Shown here: positions 36,796 through 47,249 of the stretch, piece after piece
Layout: every line of letters begins with the position of its first letter
How positions within the stretch are numbered: position 1 is the first letter of the stretch
Assembly (NCBI RefSeq): GCF_003444775.1
Contig: NZ_CP021081.1
Location: 30,001 to 94,000, forward strand
Direction: 5' to 3'
DNA length: 64,000 nt
From: Deinococcus ficus
Lineage (GTDB): Bacteria; Deinococcota; Deinococci; Deinococcales; Deinococcaceae
Made by a program: the position numbers and the translations under genes
The notes under the pieces: model-generated
Seen by the model: the letters and a program-made list of their open reading frames with translations, nothing else
The model's database searches: none
Told to the model about the DNA's origin: nothing

Positions 36796-37698
36796 ATGAC
36801 CGCCGCCCCGACCGTCCACCGCGCCGCCGCCCGGTCCGCACTGCAGGCCGGGGTGCTGTGGGCGCTGCTGGCCGCCGCGGCCTTCTCCACCCTGGGCATC
36901 TGGGGCAAGCTGGCCGCGCAGGCCGGCCTGCCCAGCGACGCCACCCTGGCGCTGCGCTTCAGTCTGGTCGCGGCCCTGCTGCTTCCCCTGACCGCGCGCG
37001 GCGTGACCCGGCCTCAGGCGCTGCGGATGCTGGCGGTGGGCGGCCTGTACGCCCTGGCCACCACCTGTTACTTCGGGGCGCTGGGGCGCATCACGGCCGG
37101 CGCCACCGGCCTGCTGCTGTACCTCGCGCCGGCCTTCGTGATCCTGTTCGCGTGGCTGCGCGGGCACGTGCCCGCCCGCACGCAGCTGGCCGCGGTGGGC
37201 CTCACCGCCGCCGGGCTGGGCCTGGTGGTCGGGCTGCCTGGCCCGGCCGACCGCGATCCCCTGGGCCTGCTGCTGGGCGCCGGGGCGGGCGCGCTGTACG
37301 CCCTGTACCTGATGGTGTCCGAACGCTGGCTGGCCGGGCAGAGCGCCTGGACCGGCACCGCCTTCATGGCCCTGACCGCCGGGGCGTACTTCGCCGCCCG
37401 CGCCGCCCTCAGCGGCACGCTGACCCTGCCCGCCACCGGCGCGCAGTGGGGCGCCGTGCTGGGCATGGCGCTGATTCCCACCCTGGTCGCGGTGCCCGCG
37501 CTGTACGGCGCAGTGCGGCACCTGGGCGCCGCGCGGGCCAGCCTGCTGGGCACCCTTGAGCCGCTGTTCACGGTGCTGCTGGCCGCCGTGGTGTTGCAGG
37601 AGGCGCTGCGGCCCACCCTGCTGGCCGGCGGCGGCCTGATCCTGGCCGGCGCGGTGCTCTCGCAGCTGCGCCCAGGCGGCGGCCCCCGGCCCGCCTGA
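36796..37698 (+). CDS. EamA/DMT-superfamily transporter
   Basis: 300 residues with about ten hydrophobic helices in two EamA repeats (the first roughly residues 15-145, the second 160-290). Features: AAAFSTLGIWGKLAAQAGLP in helix 1, LRFSLVAALLLPL, GLYALATTCYFGAL and the C-terminal LGTLEPLFTVLLAAVVLQEAL typical of the family. It would export or import a small metabolite such as an amino acid or a nucleotide sugar; the substrate cannot be predicted. Leaderless start (TACACT seven nt upstream). Divergent from priA, convergent with the coiled-coil gene. Confidence 0.88.
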   Translation: MTAAPTVHRAAARSALQAGVLWALLAAAAFSTLGIWGKLAAQAGLPSDATLALRFSLVAALLLPLTARGVTRPQALRMLAVGGLYALATTCYFGALGRITAGATGLLLYLAPAFVILFAWLRGHVPARTQLAAVGLTAAGLGLVVGLPGPADRDPLGLLLGAGAGALYALYLMVSERWLAGQSAWTGTAFMALTAGAYFAARAALSGTLTLPATGAQWGAVLGMALIPTLVAVPALYGAVRHLGAARASLLGTLEPLFTVLLAAVVLQEALRPTLLAGGGLILAGAVLSQLRPGGGPRPA

Positions 37699-37729
37699 GC
37701 GGAGCCGGGGGCCATGGGGGGCGGGGGCC

Positions 37730-39646
37730 TTACACCTCGCCGGTTTCCAGCCAGGGCCGCGCCACGCGGTCCAGGGGATCCCGGGTCGCCGCGCGCGCCA
37801 CGCGCCAGCCGCCCTGCCCGTCACTGTGCGCCGCCCACTCGCCCTGCGGGCCGCCCAGGTCCACGCGGGTCAGGCCCAGTGCCTGCGCGGCGGCCAGCAG
37901 GTCCACCACCCGGCGGGCCGTGGGGTCGTCGGAGCCGTCCACGACCTGCCCGCCCTCCACCACCCAGGACTCCAGGGAGTCGTCCGCCAGCGCGTCCGCC
38001 TGTGGGCTGGCCGGGGCACTGGGAGGGGCATCGTCCAGAGCACCGAACAGGCCCCCGCCACTGCCGTCCCCGCCGCCCAGGTCGAACACGTCCAGCAGCC
38101 CGCTCAGGGCGTCCTGCCCGAAGGTGGACGTCACCTCCTGCGCCGCGCGGTGCTCGGCCTGCGCCTCGGCCAGCAGGGCCTCGGCGTCCACGATGGTCTG
38201 CACGTACCGCTCGCGCGCCTCGGCGCTCATGGCGCCCAGGCGGCGCTGGGCGCGCAGCGTGTCGGCCAGCCGGCCCAGGCGCTGCGTGGTCTCGCCGGCC
38301 AGGCCGCGCACCGCGTCGTACTCGCGGATCACGTGCTCGGCACGGACGTCGAAGTTCTCGCGCTGCTGCGCGGCGGCGCCCATGTGCCGCTCCAGGATCT
38401 CCCACAGCGGCGCCGGGTCGATGCGCTCCCCACGGCCCACCGCGGCCAGCGCGTCCGCCAGCAGCGGCGCGAGTTCCTCGCTGGCGCCGGGCACGCCACG
38501 CGCGTCGCGCTCCAGGGCCATCAGGTCCCGGTTCAGGCTGAGCAGCTCCCCGGCGGCGCCCTGCCCGGCCTGCAGCACGCCCACGGTGCGGCGCAGCTCG
38601 TCCAGCTCGTCGCTGATCATCGCGCCGCTGTCCAGCGCCATGCGCGCCGAGTCCAGCAGCACGCGCACGTCCGCGCCGCCCTGCAGGGCGTTCAGCTGCT
38701 CTTCCAGCCGCAGGTACTCCTGCCGCTGGCCCTCCACCACTTCGGCGCGGCGGGCGGTGAGGTCGGCGCGCCAGGCGTCCAGCGCCTCGCTGCTGAGCTT
38801 CCCGGCCTGCTGCTGGCGCGCGAACGCCTGACGCTGCGCCTCCAGGTCCTCGCGGGCGCGCAGCAGCGGCGCGAACTCGCGCTCCAGGCCCGAGAAGACC
38901 TTGCCGGTGTGCTCCTGCTCCAGCGCCTGCACGCGCGCCTGCACTTCCGGGTCCAGGTCGGGGGACAGGCCGCCCAGCGGCTGCACCACCGAGGACTCCA
39001 GCAGCTTGCGCAGCTTGAAGGTCAGGTCCCGGGCGCGTTCCACCTCGGCGGGCAGCAGCGTGCCCTGGCCCTGCGCCTCGTCGATCTGCGTGATCAGCGT
39101 TTCCAGGCGCCGCACGTCGCGGTTCCCGAGGCCCTCCACGCGCGTGAAGGTGGCCCGCAGTTCCGCGAGGTCCTGCGCCTGCGCGACCAGGCCCTCTTCC
39201 AGGCGGCGCTCCATCAGCCCGATCAGGCTGAAGCCCTCCTGGGTCAGCGGCCGCACGTCCCGCCCGGCCTTCTCCTCGTCCCGGACGACGCCCAGGATGC
39301 CGCGCAGGCGCTGCGCTTCCGGCCAGTCGAAGTACAGCGCGAAGCGCCGCGCGCTTTCCTCCAGCGTCGCGATGGACGCCGCGTCCGGCCCGGCGAACAT
39401 GCGTTCCTGGGTGGACTTCATCAGTTCAGCGAGCACCTCGGACACGCGCTTTTTCGCCAGGGGGGCGGGCACGCTGAGCTGCAGGCGTTTGAAGACTTCC
39501 TTTTTCAGGATGTCTTCCAGGGTGGGGACGTCCAGCGCCTCCACGGTCGTGCCGCGCGCGATCGCGGCGTCCTGGAAGATCCGTTCCAGCGCGCGGGGCG
39601 ACACCATGTCCCCCAGCATCTTGACGGGCAGTCGGGTCAGGCTCAT
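37730..39646 (-). CDS. Long coiled-coil protein, third gene of the Roadblock operon
   Basis: 638 residues, not recognised. Residues about 12-75 form a helical domain (MVSPRALERIFQDAAIARG, LEDILKKEVFKRLQLSVPAP) that looks related to the start of the Roadblock protein in the same operon. Residues about 80-490 are mostly charged helix with heptad character, broken in places, consistent with a long coiled coil. Then come a Gly/Ser/Asp-rich linker (GGGDGSGGGLFGALDDAPPS) and a small C-terminal domain (SWVVEGGQVVDGSDDPTARR, WAAHSDGQGGWRVARAATRD). No membrane span or nucleotide loop. It starts four bases after the membrane-protein stop. A scaffold or filament-like role is only a guess. Confidence 0.8.
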   Translation of the reverse strand: MSLTRLPVKMLGDMVSPRALERIFQDAAIARGTTVEALDVPTLEDILKKEVFKRLQLSVPAPLAKKRVSEVLAELMKSTQERMFAGPDAASIATLEESARRFALYFDWPEAQRLRGILGVVRDEEKAGRDVRPLTQEGFSLIGLMERRLEEGLVAQAQDLAELRATFTRVEGLGNRDVRRLETLITQIDEAQGQGTLLPAEVERARDLTFKLRKLLESSVVQPLGGLSPDLDPEVQARVQALEQEHTGKVFSGLEREFAPLLRAREDLEAQRQAFARQQQAGKLSSEALDAWRADLTARRAEVVEGQRQEYLRLEEQLNALQGGADVRVLLDSARMALDSGAMISDELDELRRTVGVLQAGQGAAGELLSLNRDLMALERDARGVPGASEELAPLLADALAAVGRGERIDPAPLWEILERHMGAAAQQRENFDVRAEHVIREYDAVRGLAGETTQRLGRLADTLRAQRRLGAMSAEARERYVQTIVDAEALLAEAQAEHRAAQEVTSTFGQDALSGLLDVFDLGGGDGSGGGLFGALDDAPPSAPASPQADALADDSLESWVVEGGQVVDGSDDPTARRVVDLLAAAQALGLTRVDLGGPQGEWAAHSDGQGGWRVARAATRDPLDRVARPWLETGEV

Positions 39647-39650
39647 GCGG

Positions 39651-41240
39651 TCAGACCTCCTCGTCCCAGTCGATGATCTGGGTCTGGTTCACGTTCACGG
39701 CCGCACGGCGCCCGCCGATCAGGCCGAACTGCTCGCACAGGCCCCGGAAGCCGTAGGTGAGCAGCCCCGCCGCCGCGGCACTGAGCACCACCCACAGCCA
39801 CAGCCCGTACCCGCCCTGCGTGAGGGTCAGGTTCAGCGCCGCGCGCAGCGGCGAGTTCAGGGTGTCGCCCAGCGCGCCCAGCAGGCCGCCCAGGCCCTCC
39901 AGGAACAGCGGCGTGAACAGCAGCGCCACGCCCGCCGCAATGGCGCGCCAGTAGGCGTTGCGGCCCCCGAACGCCAGGTGCAGGTACCGCAGCGGCACCA
40001 CCGCCAGCGCCGCCAGCAGGGCCAGCAGCCCCGCCCGCGCCCAGCCGCTCAGCGCCTGCATGCCCGCGCCGGACACCGCGTTCAGGGTCAGGGGCGGCTG
40101 GCCCTGGCTGGCGCGTTCCACGTTCGCCAGCTGGCCCATCAGGGCCTCCACGTCCTGCGGGCGCAACGGATGCAGGGCCTGCGCGCCCTCCAGGCGGCGG
40201 TTCAGTGCCGCGAAGCCCTCGGCCTGCCGCAGCGTGTCCGTCACGCCGCCCAGCGCCTGCCACGCCACCGCCAGGTGCTCGCGCGCCGCCGGCGTGTCCC
40301 CGGCGCTGGCCGCCGCATGCGCGCGGGCCAGCGCGGCGTACACGTCGGTCTGGCCGCTCACCATGCTGCTCCCGCCGGTCACGGGCGCCGGGGTGGGCGT
40401 GGGGGCGGGATCGGGCGCCGCCGGGGTCACGGTCGTGGGCGGCGCGGCCGGCTCAGGAGCCGGGGTGGTGCGGCCGGTCGTGCCGGCCGCGGGCGGGGCG
40501 GCCAGGGTGGCCGTGAAGGCCCGCATGCCGCGGCGCAGGTCCTGCAGCGAGCCGGTCAGCCCGGCGGTGTCCCCGCCGGCCAGCTGCCGCAGGGCGTTCC
40601 CGAACTGCGAGAGCCGCAGGTCGCCCACGCCGGCGGCGTCCTGCACGACGCTGAACCACCCGGTCGCGCGGGCCAGCGCCAGGTACGACGCGGCGTCCTG
40701 CCGGGGCTGCACGCTGCCCAGCGCGGCGTTCACCTTGCCGGTCGCGGCGCGCTGCAGCCGCCACGCCACCTCGGGCAGCTGCCCGCTCGTCCCGGCGGTG
40801 ACCAGCGCCTGCCCGGACGCGCCCTGCAGCCCGAACTCGCGGGCCAGCAGCTGCAGCTGCGCCGCGCCGTTCCCGCCGCCCCCCGACAGGCCCGAGAGGG
40901 TCTGGTCCATCAGCGCCTTGCGCAGCAGGCCACGCGCGAGTTCCACCTGCGCCTGCAGCTCGGCCGGGCTGCGGCCCAGCGCGGCGCGCGCCGCGCCCAT
41001 GGCGTCCCGCACGCCGGAGGCCAGCTTGCGGTTTTGCAGGGTGGGTTCCAGGGTGTCGAAGGCCGCCACGGCCCGGTCCAGCTGCGCCAGCGCCTGCGGC
41101 GCGGAACCCGGGCGGACGCGGGCGGCGGTGTCCAGGCTGCCGGCCACCTCGCGGTAGGCGGTGAGGTCCTGCGCGCCGGCCGCGCCCAGCAGGGCGAGGC
41201 CGAGGGTGAGGGCAGTGCGGGACAGGGCGGCCTGGGTCAC
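39651..41240 (-). CDS. Exported/membrane protein, second gene of the Roadblock operon
   Basis: 529 residues of unknown family. A signal peptide (TLGLALLGAAGAQ, about 10-22) is followed by a helical extracytoplasmic region, a Pro/Thr-rich linker (PAPEPAAPPTTVTPAAPDPA near residue 265), a second helical part with TPR-like content (ARAHAAASAGDTPAAREHLA), and three membrane spans in the last 140 residues (near 405-425, 432-452, 475-498). The cytoplasmic tail ends in an acidic IDWDEEV. The GTG start overlaps the Roadblock gene stop (GTGA) and fixes the frame. The topology would allow it to connect the envelope to the two soluble partners. Confidence 0.8.
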   Translation of the reverse strand: MTQAALSRTALTLGLALLGAAGAQDLTAYREVAGSLDTAARVRPGSAPQALAQLDRAVAAFDTLEPTLQNRKLASGVRDAMGAARAALGRSPAELQAQVELARGLLRKALMDQTLSGLSGGGGNGAAQLQLLAREFGLQGASGQALVTAGTSGQLPEVAWRLQRAATGKVNAALGSVQPRQDAASYLALARATGWFSVVQDAAGVGDLRLSQFGNALRQLAGGDTAGLTGSLQDLRRGMRAFTATLAAPPAAGTTGRTTPAPEPAAPPTTVTPAAPDPAPTPTPAPVTGGSSMVSGQTDVYAALARAHAAASAGDTPAAREHLAVAWQALGGVTDTLRQAEGFAALNRRLEGAQALHPLRPQDVEALMGQLANVERASQGQPPLTLNAVSGAGMQALSGWARAGLLALLAALAVVPLRYLHLAFGGRNAYWRAIAAGVALLFTPLFLEGLGGLLGALGDTLNSPLRAALNLTLTQGGYGLWLWVVLSAAAAGLLTYGFRGLCEQFGLIGGRRAAVNVNQTQIIDWDEEV

Positions 41241-41980
41241 GCCACCACCTGAAGCTGCTGCAGGTCCACCAGCAGCCGCCCCACGTTCACCTGCGGGCCG
41301 GCCACGACCGCCACGCAGTACGCGCCCAGGGGCCGCATGCACACGGTCCGGCCGTCCAGGTCCACGGACAGCAGCTGCAGCGCGCGGCGCTGGAACAGCA
41401 GGGCGGTCGCGGCGACCACGCCGCCCAGCGCGGTGCTGTCGCGCAGCGAGCGGGCCTTGATGACCTCGCCGTTGGCGCGGCACACCAGCACGCTCTGCAC
41501 GCCCACCACCCGGGCCAGGGTCTGGATCAGGTCCTCCTGCTCGGCCGGGTCGTCCAGGCGGAAGTGGCGTTTGACGGCCGAGGCGGTGTACTCCGGGTCG
41601 TCGAACTCGAAGTCGTCGGCGCCCAGATCCACGTCCCCCCAGCCGGTCGCGGTGAGCGCGTCGTCCGCGTGGGTCGCCCAGGCGGCCGCCGAGCGGTCCT
41701 CGGGGGCGGGCTCCAGGAACAGGGTGGGCGCCTTGGGGTAGCGCGCGGCCATGCTCATGGACAGCTGCCTGAGTTCCATCTGGGCGCGTTCCCGGGGCAT
41801 CACGCTCTGCAGCCGGGCCAGCAGCGGCCCGGACAGCACCCTCTGCATGTCCTGGGCCGTGACGCTTTCCGGCGTGAGCTGCTGGTCGCGCAGCACCGTC
41901 CGGACCATCGTTTCTGCGGCCCGTTCAGACACCACGCCTGAAAGGGCCTGCACCGTCATGGCATACACCGCGTTCGTCAT
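41237..41980 (-). CDS. Roadblock/LC7-domain protein with shared N-terminal domain
   Basis: 247 residues. The C-terminal half (about 140-245) is a Roadblock/LC7 domain: QTLARVVGVQSVLVCRANGE, RDSTALGGVVAATALLFQRR and CMRPLGAYCVAVVAG, ending with the usual helix. These domains regulate small Ras-like GTPases (for example MglB with MglA). The first 65 residues (VSERAAETMVRTVLRDQQL, MQRVLSGPLLARLQSVMPR) resemble the N terminus of the coiled-coil protein two genes downstream. An acidic linker joins the parts. RBS GAGAGG before the ATG; TATAGT farther upstream. First gene of a three-gene operon. No Ras-like GTPase is in the window. Confidence 0.82.
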   Translation of the reverse strand: MTNAVYAMTVQALSGVVSERAAETMVRTVLRDQQLTPESVTAQDMQRVLSGPLLARLQSVMPRERAQMELRQLSMSMAARYPKAPTLFLEPAPEDRSAAAWATHADDALTATGWGDVDLGADDFEFDDPEYTASAVKRHFRLDDPAEQEDLIQTLARVVGVQSVLVCRANGEVIKARSLRDSTALGGVVAATALLFQRRALQLLSVDLDGRTVCMRPLGAYCVAVVAGPQVNVGRLLVDLQQLQVVA

Positions 41981-41997
41981 GAGAAACCTCTCACCCC

Positions 41998-42003
41998 ACT
42001 ATA
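41998..42003 (-). promoter_or_regulatory. -10 box of the Roadblock operon
   Basis: TATAGT on the minus strand, 17 nt before the ATG at 41980, with GAGAGG between. A -35 box is not obvious. Divergent from crtB. Confidence 0.5.
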
Positions 42004-42121
42004 AGAGTCCGGGTGTCACAGCACTATTGCGCACTTCCCATGCGCGCACGGCCCGCCGCAGGCCGGCGCTTCGTAGCCCAGCGTGCGGTGTGGGACTTCC
42101 GTCCCCGCGTTTACTGCTGGC

Positions 42122-43105
42122 ATGACGCCCCCCGCACCCCGCCGGTCCGCGCCCGTGCCCCCCGGGACGCGGGACGCCCTGCACTGGTGCCAGGCCGTCA
42201 CGCGGCGCTCCAGCCACACCTTCTACCTCGCGTCCCTGCTGTACCCCCGGGAAGCCCGGCACGCCGTGTGGGCGGTGTACGCCGCCTGCCGCGTCGGGGA
42301 CGACCTGGTGGACGCCGTGACCGGCCCGGGCGCCCACGAACGCGCGGCCACGCGCGAGAACCTCGCTGACTGGCGCGCGGCCATCGCCGCCGCCTGGACC
42401 GACCCGGCCGGCGTGCAGGCCGAGGCCTACCCCTACAGCCGCGCGCTGGCCTGGGCCACGCGGCGCTTCCCGATACCCGAATCGGCCTTCGAGGAACTGC
42501 ACCAGGGCTTCCTGATGGACCTGGACGGCCGCGAGTACGCCACCCTGGCGGACCTGGAGGTGTACTGCCGCCGGGTGGCGGGCGTGGTGGGTCTGATGAT
42601 CGCGCCCATCGGCGCGTACCGCGGCGGCGAGGACACCCTGCGCGCCGCCCTGGCGCTGGGGCAGGCGATGCAGCTCACGAACATCCTGCGGGACGTCGGC
42701 GAGGACCTCAACATGGGCCGCGTGTACCTCCCGGCCGACCGCATGGCCGCGCACGGCGTGACCCGCGCCGACCTGAACCGCATGGCCCGCACTGGCGCGG
42801 TCACGCCCGAGTACCGCGCGCTGATGCGGGAACTCAGCGCGCAGGCCCGCGCGTGGTACACGCAGGGCCGCGCCGGGCTGCCCATGCTGCACGGCCGCCC
42901 CCGGCTGGGCGTGCAGGTCGCCGCGCGGCTGTACGAGGGCATCCTGGACGCCCTGGAGCAGGGCGGGTACGACAACTTCACCCGCCGCGCGCACCTCCCC
43001 GGCCGCCGCCGCCTGCAGCTGGCCGCCGCCGAGGTCTGGCGTGAACTGCGCCCCGGCCCACCGCTGCCCGACGCCCTGGATAGCCCCGCCATGCGCTCCA
43101 GCTGA
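42122..43105 (+). CDS. crtB: Phytoene synthase
   Basis: 327 residues. It condenses two geranylgeranyl diphosphates to phytoene, the committed step to C40 carotenoids. Two Asp-rich Mg2+ motifs are intact: GDDLVDAV near residue 60 and [14 protein letters not shown] near 195; family segments [20 protein letters not shown] and [10 protein letters not shown] are clear. The start is the ATG before TPPAPRRS; an ATG thirteen codons earlier has weaker support. It is followed 37 bp later by crtI, as in other Deinococcus. Precursors come from the MEP pathway genes earlier in the window. Confidence 0.95.
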   Translation: MTPPAPRRSAPVPPGTRDALHWCQAVTRRSSHTFYLASLLYPREARHAVWAVYAACRVGDDLVDAVTGPGAHERAATRENLADWRAAIAAAWTDPAGVQAEAYPYSRALAWATRRFPIPESAFEELHQGFLMDLDGREYATLADLEVYCRRVAGVVGLMIAPIGAYRGGEDTLRAALALGQAMQLTNILRDVGEDLNMGRVYLPADRMAAHGVTRADLNRMARTGAVTPEYRALMRELSAQARAWYTQGRAGLPMLHGRPRLGVQVAARLYEGILDALEQGGYDNFTRRAHLPGRRRLQLAAAEVWRELRPGPPLPDALDSPAMRSS

Positions 43106-43142
43106 CCCACGCCCCCAGATTCCGCCCTCCAGAGGACTGCCC

Positions 43143-44816
43143 TTGACTGACCTGCCTGCCGCCGCCCGCCGCCCCACCGAGAACGCCGTCCCCACCCGAC
43201 CGAAACGCGCCGTGATCATCGGCGCGGGCTTCGGCGGCCTGAGCCTCGGCATCCGCCTGCAGAGCCTCGGGCTGGACACCGTGATCGTCGAACGCCTCGA
43301 CGGCCCCGGCGGGCGCGGGTACCAGAAACGCACCCCGGACGGCTACGTGTTCGACATGGGCCCCACCGTGATCACCGTGCCGCACTTCCTGGAGGAACTG
43401 TTCCGCCTGGAACGCGGCCAGCCGGCCCTGGACGGCCCGGACTTCCCGGACGACGTGAGGGGCGCCGAGCGCGTGAAGACCGGCGACAGCGGCGGGCCCC
43501 GCACCCGCGAGTACGTGCAGCTGCGGCCCATCCTGCCCTTCTACCGCATCGTGTTCGACGACGGCACCTTCTTCGACTACGACGGCGACCCTGAGAACAC
43601 CCGCCGCCAGATCGGGGAACTCGCCCCGCAGGACCTCGCCGGGTACGAACGCTTCCACAAAGACGCCCAGGCGATCTTCGAACGCGGCTTCCTGGAACTG
43701 GGGTACACGCACTTCGGGGACGTGGGCACCATGCTGCGCGTCGTGCCGGACCTGCTGAAACTGGACGCCGTGCGCACGCTCTTCAGCTTCACCAGCAGGT
43801 ACTTCCAGTCCGACAAGCTGCGGCAGGTGTTCTCCTTCGAGACGCTGCTGGTGGGCGGCAACCCCCTGAGCGTCCCCGCCATCTACGCCATGATCCACTT
43901 CGTGGAGAAAACCTGGGGCGTGCACTACGCCATGGGCGGCACCGGCGCGCTCGTCCGGGCGCTGGAACGCAAGTACCGCGAACTCGGCGGGGAAGTGCGG
44001 TACGGCGCGGGCGTGCAGGGCATCACCGTGACCGACGAGTGGGGCCGGCCCGTCACCCGCCCCGTCGGCCCCCGCGTCGCGCGGGGCGTCACGCTGGACA
44101 GCGGCGAGGAGCTCCCCGCCGACCTCGTGATCAGCAACGGCGACTGGGCGAACACCTACCTCAAACGCGTGCCCGCCGCCGCCCGGCTCGTGAACAACGA
44201 CCTGCGCGTGAAGGCCGCCCGGCAGAGCATGAGCCTGCTCGTCATCTACTTCGGCTTCCGCGACGACGGCCGCCCCCTGAACCTCCAGCACCACAACATC
44301 CTGCTCGGCCCCCGCTACGAGGCCCTGCTGCGCGAGATCTTCGGGGACAAGACCCTGGGCCGGGACTTCAGCCAGTACCTGCACGTCCCCACCCTCACCG
44401 ACCCCAGCCTCGCCCCGCCCGGCCACCACGCCGCCTACACCCTGATTCCCGTCCCGAACGCCGCCAGCGGCCTGGACTGGACCGTGGAGGGGCCGAAACT
44501 CGTGGACCGGGTGTACGCCTACCTGGAGGGGCGCGGCATCATCCCTGGTCTGCGCGGGCGGCTCACGCACAGCGAGTACGTCACCCCCGACTACTTCGCA
44601 GGCACCCTGGACAGCCACCTCGGCAACGCCTTCGGCCCGGAACCCCTCCTCGCACAGAGCGCTTTCTTCCGCCCGCACAACCGCAGCGAGGACGTCCGGA
44701 ACCTCTACCTCGTCGGCGCGGGCGCCCAGCCCGGCGCGGGCACGCCCGCCGTGATGATGTCCGCCAAGATGACCGCCCGACTCATCGCCGAGGACCTGAA
44801 CCTCAGCCTGAAGTAG
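43143..44816 (+). CDS. crtI: Phytoene desaturase (CrtI)
   Basis: 557 residues. FAD-dependent desaturase that converts phytoene to lycopene. FAD loop [20 protein letters not shown]; the C-terminal CrtI segment [20 protein letters not shown]; and the typical [20 protein letters not shown] near residue 65. A TTG start is chosen because AGAGGA lies seven bases upstream and the residues that follow are a short Pro/Ala lead-in; the longer reading would run back through the crtB end. It converges on the CrtD-like gene, overlapping it by 14 bp at the stop codons. Confidence 0.93.
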   Translation: MTDLPAAARRPTENAVPTRPKRAVIIGAGFGGLSLGIRLQSLGLDTVIVERLDGPGGRGYQKRTPDGYVFDMGPTVITVPHFLEELFRLERGQPALDGPDFPDDVRGAERVKTGDSGGPRTREYVQLRPILPFYRIVFDDGTFFDYDGDPENTRRQIGELAPQDLAGYERFHKDAQAIFERGFLELGYTHFGDVGTMLRVVPDLLKLDAVRTLFSFTSRYFQSDKLRQVFSFETLLVGGNPLSVPAIYAMIHFVEKTWGVHYAMGGTGALVRALERKYRELGGEVRYGAGVQGITVTDEWGRPVTRPVGPRVARGVTLDSGEELPADLVISNGDWANTYLKRVPAAARLVNNDLRVKAARQSMSLLVIYFGFRDDGRPLNLQHHNILLGPRYEALLREIFGDKTLGRDFSQYLHVPTLTDPSLAPPGHHAAYTLIPVPNAASGLDWTVEGPKLVDRVYAYLEGRGIIPGLRGRLTHSEYVTPDYFAGTLDSHLGNAFGPEPLLAQSAFFRPHNRSEDVRNLYLVGAGAQPGAGTPAVMMSAKMTARLIAEDLNLSLK

Positions 44817-46176
44817 GGGGCTGAAGCGGGTCGTACGGCAGCCCCAGTAGGGTGCCGGCGCCGTTCCAGCCGGACAGCACCGACAGCGGCACCCCGCCGC
44901 CCGGGTGGACGGTGCCGCCCACCTGCGCGAGATTCCGCACGCCCTGGATGGTCCAGCCGGGGCGCAGGCTGCCGGTCAGGCCGTGCGGGGCGCGGCCGTA
45001 CAGCGCGCCGTGCAGGGAGGTCCGGGCGTACTCGGCGGGCGTGAGCGCGCGGGCCTCCGTGACCGCCAGCGGGAACCGGGCGTGCAGGGTGCGCCGCAGG
45101 AACGCCGCGTACGCCTCCCGGTCCCCGCCCAGCACCTCGCGCGGGGGGGCATTCACCAGCAGGAAGCCGGCCCGGCCGTCCAGGTGCAGGTACAGCGTGG
45201 GGTCACGCGGGAGGCGGCCGGCGCGAATGTCGGCCCACTCGCGGGCGTAGTCGGCCGGCCAGAACAGGTGGTGGGCGGGCGCGTGCGTGTCCTCCAGCCG
45301 GAGTTGCAGCGCGAACCCGCTGACCCCCAGGCGCGGCGCCGTGACGGGCCGGCCCAGCCACGCGCGGGTGAGGTGGTGGTCCACGGCGCTCACCCAGGCA
45401 TCCGCCCGGAGGGAGCCGGTCCCGGTGTGCGCGGCCGTGATCCGGCCGCCCTGCGTCTCCAGCCGCTCCACGCGGGTGTTCCAGCGGAACTCCACGCCGC
45501 GCCGCTCGGCTTCCGCGTGCAGCTGCCCGGCCAGCGCGCGCAGGCCCCCGCGCAGGTGCCACACGCCCTCGCCCAGTTCCACCCAGGCGATGTTGTGCAG
45601 CACCGCCGGCGCGCGGTACGGATCGGCGCCCAGGTACGTGGCGAACCGCAGCCAGAACGGCGTGAGAAAGGGACCGTTGTGCACCAGCTGCGCGAGGGAC
45701 AGCCCCGGTTTCGCCGCCAGTCCGTGCCGGAGGCCGTACCGCGCGAGGGCCGGCAGGCCGGGAGGCGGCGCGAACAGGAACGTCCCGGCTGCGCCCTCGT
45801 AGATCTCGCGGGCGGTGTTCAGCAGTGCCAGGAAGCGCGGGCGTTCGGCAGGCGTGAGCTGCGCCAGGGTGGCGGCCAGCCCGCCATGCAGCGCCGCTTG
45901 CGGCGCAAAGGTCCGGCCGCTGAGGGCATGGTACGTGGTGAGCGGGGAGGCCAGCGTCAGGTCCGGGGCTGGCCAGTCCAGCCGGTCGGCCAGCGCGCGG
46001 AACAGGCCGGGCATGGTGACCACCGTGGGCCCGCTGGGCACGTCCGCCCAGCCCAGCGCCGCCTTGCCGCCCGGGCCGGGCAGGACGTCCACGACCGTCA
46101 CGTCCGCGCCCGCCTGCCGCAGCCGCAGCGCCGCGGCCAGCCCGGCGAACCCCGCCCCGATCACGACCACCCTCAC
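44803..46176 (-). CDS. crtD: CrtD-like carotenoid 3,4-desaturase (CrtI-family oxidoreductase)
   Basis: 457 residues of the CrtI/CrtN/CrtD family. FAD loop [20 protein letters not shown] at the N terminus and the closing [22 protein letters not shown]. It is shorter than the CrtI encoded opposite and lies in the operon with a hydratase, which suits a 1-hydroxycarotenoid 3,4-desaturase (CrtD), the next step after CruF-type hydration. The GTG start overlaps the glycosyltransferase stop (GTGA). It is the last gene of the operon. A different desaturase role cannot be excluded by eye. Confidence 0.78.
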   Translation of the reverse strand: MRVVVIGAGFAGLAAALRLRQAGADVTVVDVLPGPGGKAALGWADVPSGPTVVTMPGLFRALADRLDWPAPDLTLASPLTTYHALSGRTFAPQAALHGGLAATLAQLTPAERPRFLALLNTAREIYEGAAGTFLFAPPPGLPALARYGLRHGLAAKPGLSLAQLVHNGPFLTPFWLRFATYLGADPYRAPAVLHNIAWVELGEGVWHLRGGLRALAGQLHAEAERRGVEFRWNTRVERLETQGGRITAAHTGTGSLRADAWVSAVDHHLTRAWLGRPVTAPRLGVSGFALQLRLEDTHAPAHHLFWPADYAREWADIRAGRLPRDPTLYLHLDGRAGFLLVNAPPREVLGGDREAYAAFLRRTLHARFPLAVTEARALTPAEYARTSLHGALYGRAPHGLTGSLRPGWTIQGVRNLAQVGGTVHPGGGVPLSVLSGWNGAGTLLGLPYDPLQPPTSG

Positions 46177-47249
46177 GGTGCCCCCTGCGCGTACCGGCGG
46201 CCCTTCCAGGCCACCGTGCGCCGCCACGCCCGCACGAACACCGGCAGGGACAGCAGCGGCACGGCCGGCAGCAGCGCCACCTCCGCCAGGTCGGCCGGGC
46301 GGGTGCGGCCCGTGATGCGGCGCACCAGCAGGCCCCCCAGCAAGCCCAGCGCGATCAGGGGCCGGTCGCGGCGCAGCAGCGGCAGGGTGTACGCGGCCAG
46401 GTTCAGCGCCCACGAACCCAGCAGGGCGGCGCGGGACCCACCGTGCATGGGCAGGGCGTTCTTCCCGAACCCCCGCACGGACTCCGGGAAGGAGCGGTAC
46501 ATCCGCACGCTGATGAGGTCCCGGCCGAGCGCCAGCATGGCCCCCTGACCGCTGGCCTTCACGGCGCGGGCCAGGGCCACGTCCTCCAGCAGCAGGGCCC
46601 GCACGCCCGCGTGCCCGCCGGACGCCGCGTACGCCTCCCGGCGGAACAGCATTACCTGCCCGTTCGCGGCGCTGGCGGTGCGGTGCGGGATCCGCAGGAC
46701 CGGCGCGGGCAGGAAGGACAGCAGCACGTCGTCCACCAGCGGCGTGAGCAGCCGCTCACCGACCCCCACGTTCGCCTGCCGCGGAAACACGCTCAGCAGG
46801 CCCGGGCGGTCCCGGTCCCAGGCGTGCAGCAGGGCGTCCAGCGCCCCCGGGTGCCAGCTGACGTCCGCGTCGGTGAACAGCAGCCACTCACCGCTCGCCG
46901 CTCCGGCCAGCTGCCAGCACGCCCAGGCCTTCCCGGTCCAGCCGGCCGGGAGGGGCGCCCCGGGCAGCACGCGCGCGCCCAGCGTCCGGGCCACGTCGGC
47001 GGTGCCGTCGCGGCTGCCGTCGTCCAGGACGATCACCTCGCCCGCGCCCTGGGCCAGCAGGCCCGGCAGGCTGTCCCGCAGGTTGTGCGCCTCGTCCCGC
47101 GCGGGCACCAGCACTGACACCCGCGCCCGCGCCGGGTGCGGCCCCGGCGGGCGGGTCAGGCGCGGGAAGGTCCACAGGTTCACGGCCAGCGTGACCAGTT
47201 TCACGCCCAGGAACGCGGCCGGAATCAGGCGCAGCAGGTCGCGCGTCAT
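46173..47249 (-). CDS. Family 2 glycosyltransferase, probable carotenoid glycosyltransferase
   Basis: 358 residues. A short N-terminal hydrophobic helix, then a GT-A domain: [35 protein letters not shown] and [12 protein letters not shown] (the DxD metal site), the acceptor region [16 protein letters not shown], and two or three membrane spans at the C terminus. It resembles CruC/CrtQ-type enzymes that add a sugar to a carotenoid hydroxyl. The neighbouring hydratase would create that hydroxyl. It overlaps both neighbours by four bases. Which sugar is used is unknown; a lipid or polysaccharide acceptor is the main alternative. Confidence 0.8.
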   Translation of the reverse strand: MTRDLLRLIPAAFLGVKLVTLAVNLWTFPRLTRPPGPHPARARVSVLVPARDEAHNLRDSLPGLLAQGAGEVIVLDDGSRDGTADVARTLGARVLPGAPLPAGWTGKAWACWQLAGAASGEWLLFTDADVSWHPGALDALLHAWDRDRPGLLSVFPRQANVGVGERLLTPLVDDVLLSFLPAPVLRIPHRTASAANGQVMLFRREAYAASGGHAGVRALLLEDVALARAVKASGQGAMLALGRDLISVRMYRSFPESVRGFGKNALPMHGGSRAALLGSWALNLAAYTLPLLRRDRPLIALGLLGGLLVRRITGRTRPADLAEVALLPAVPLLSLPVFVRAWRRTVAWKGRRYAQGAP

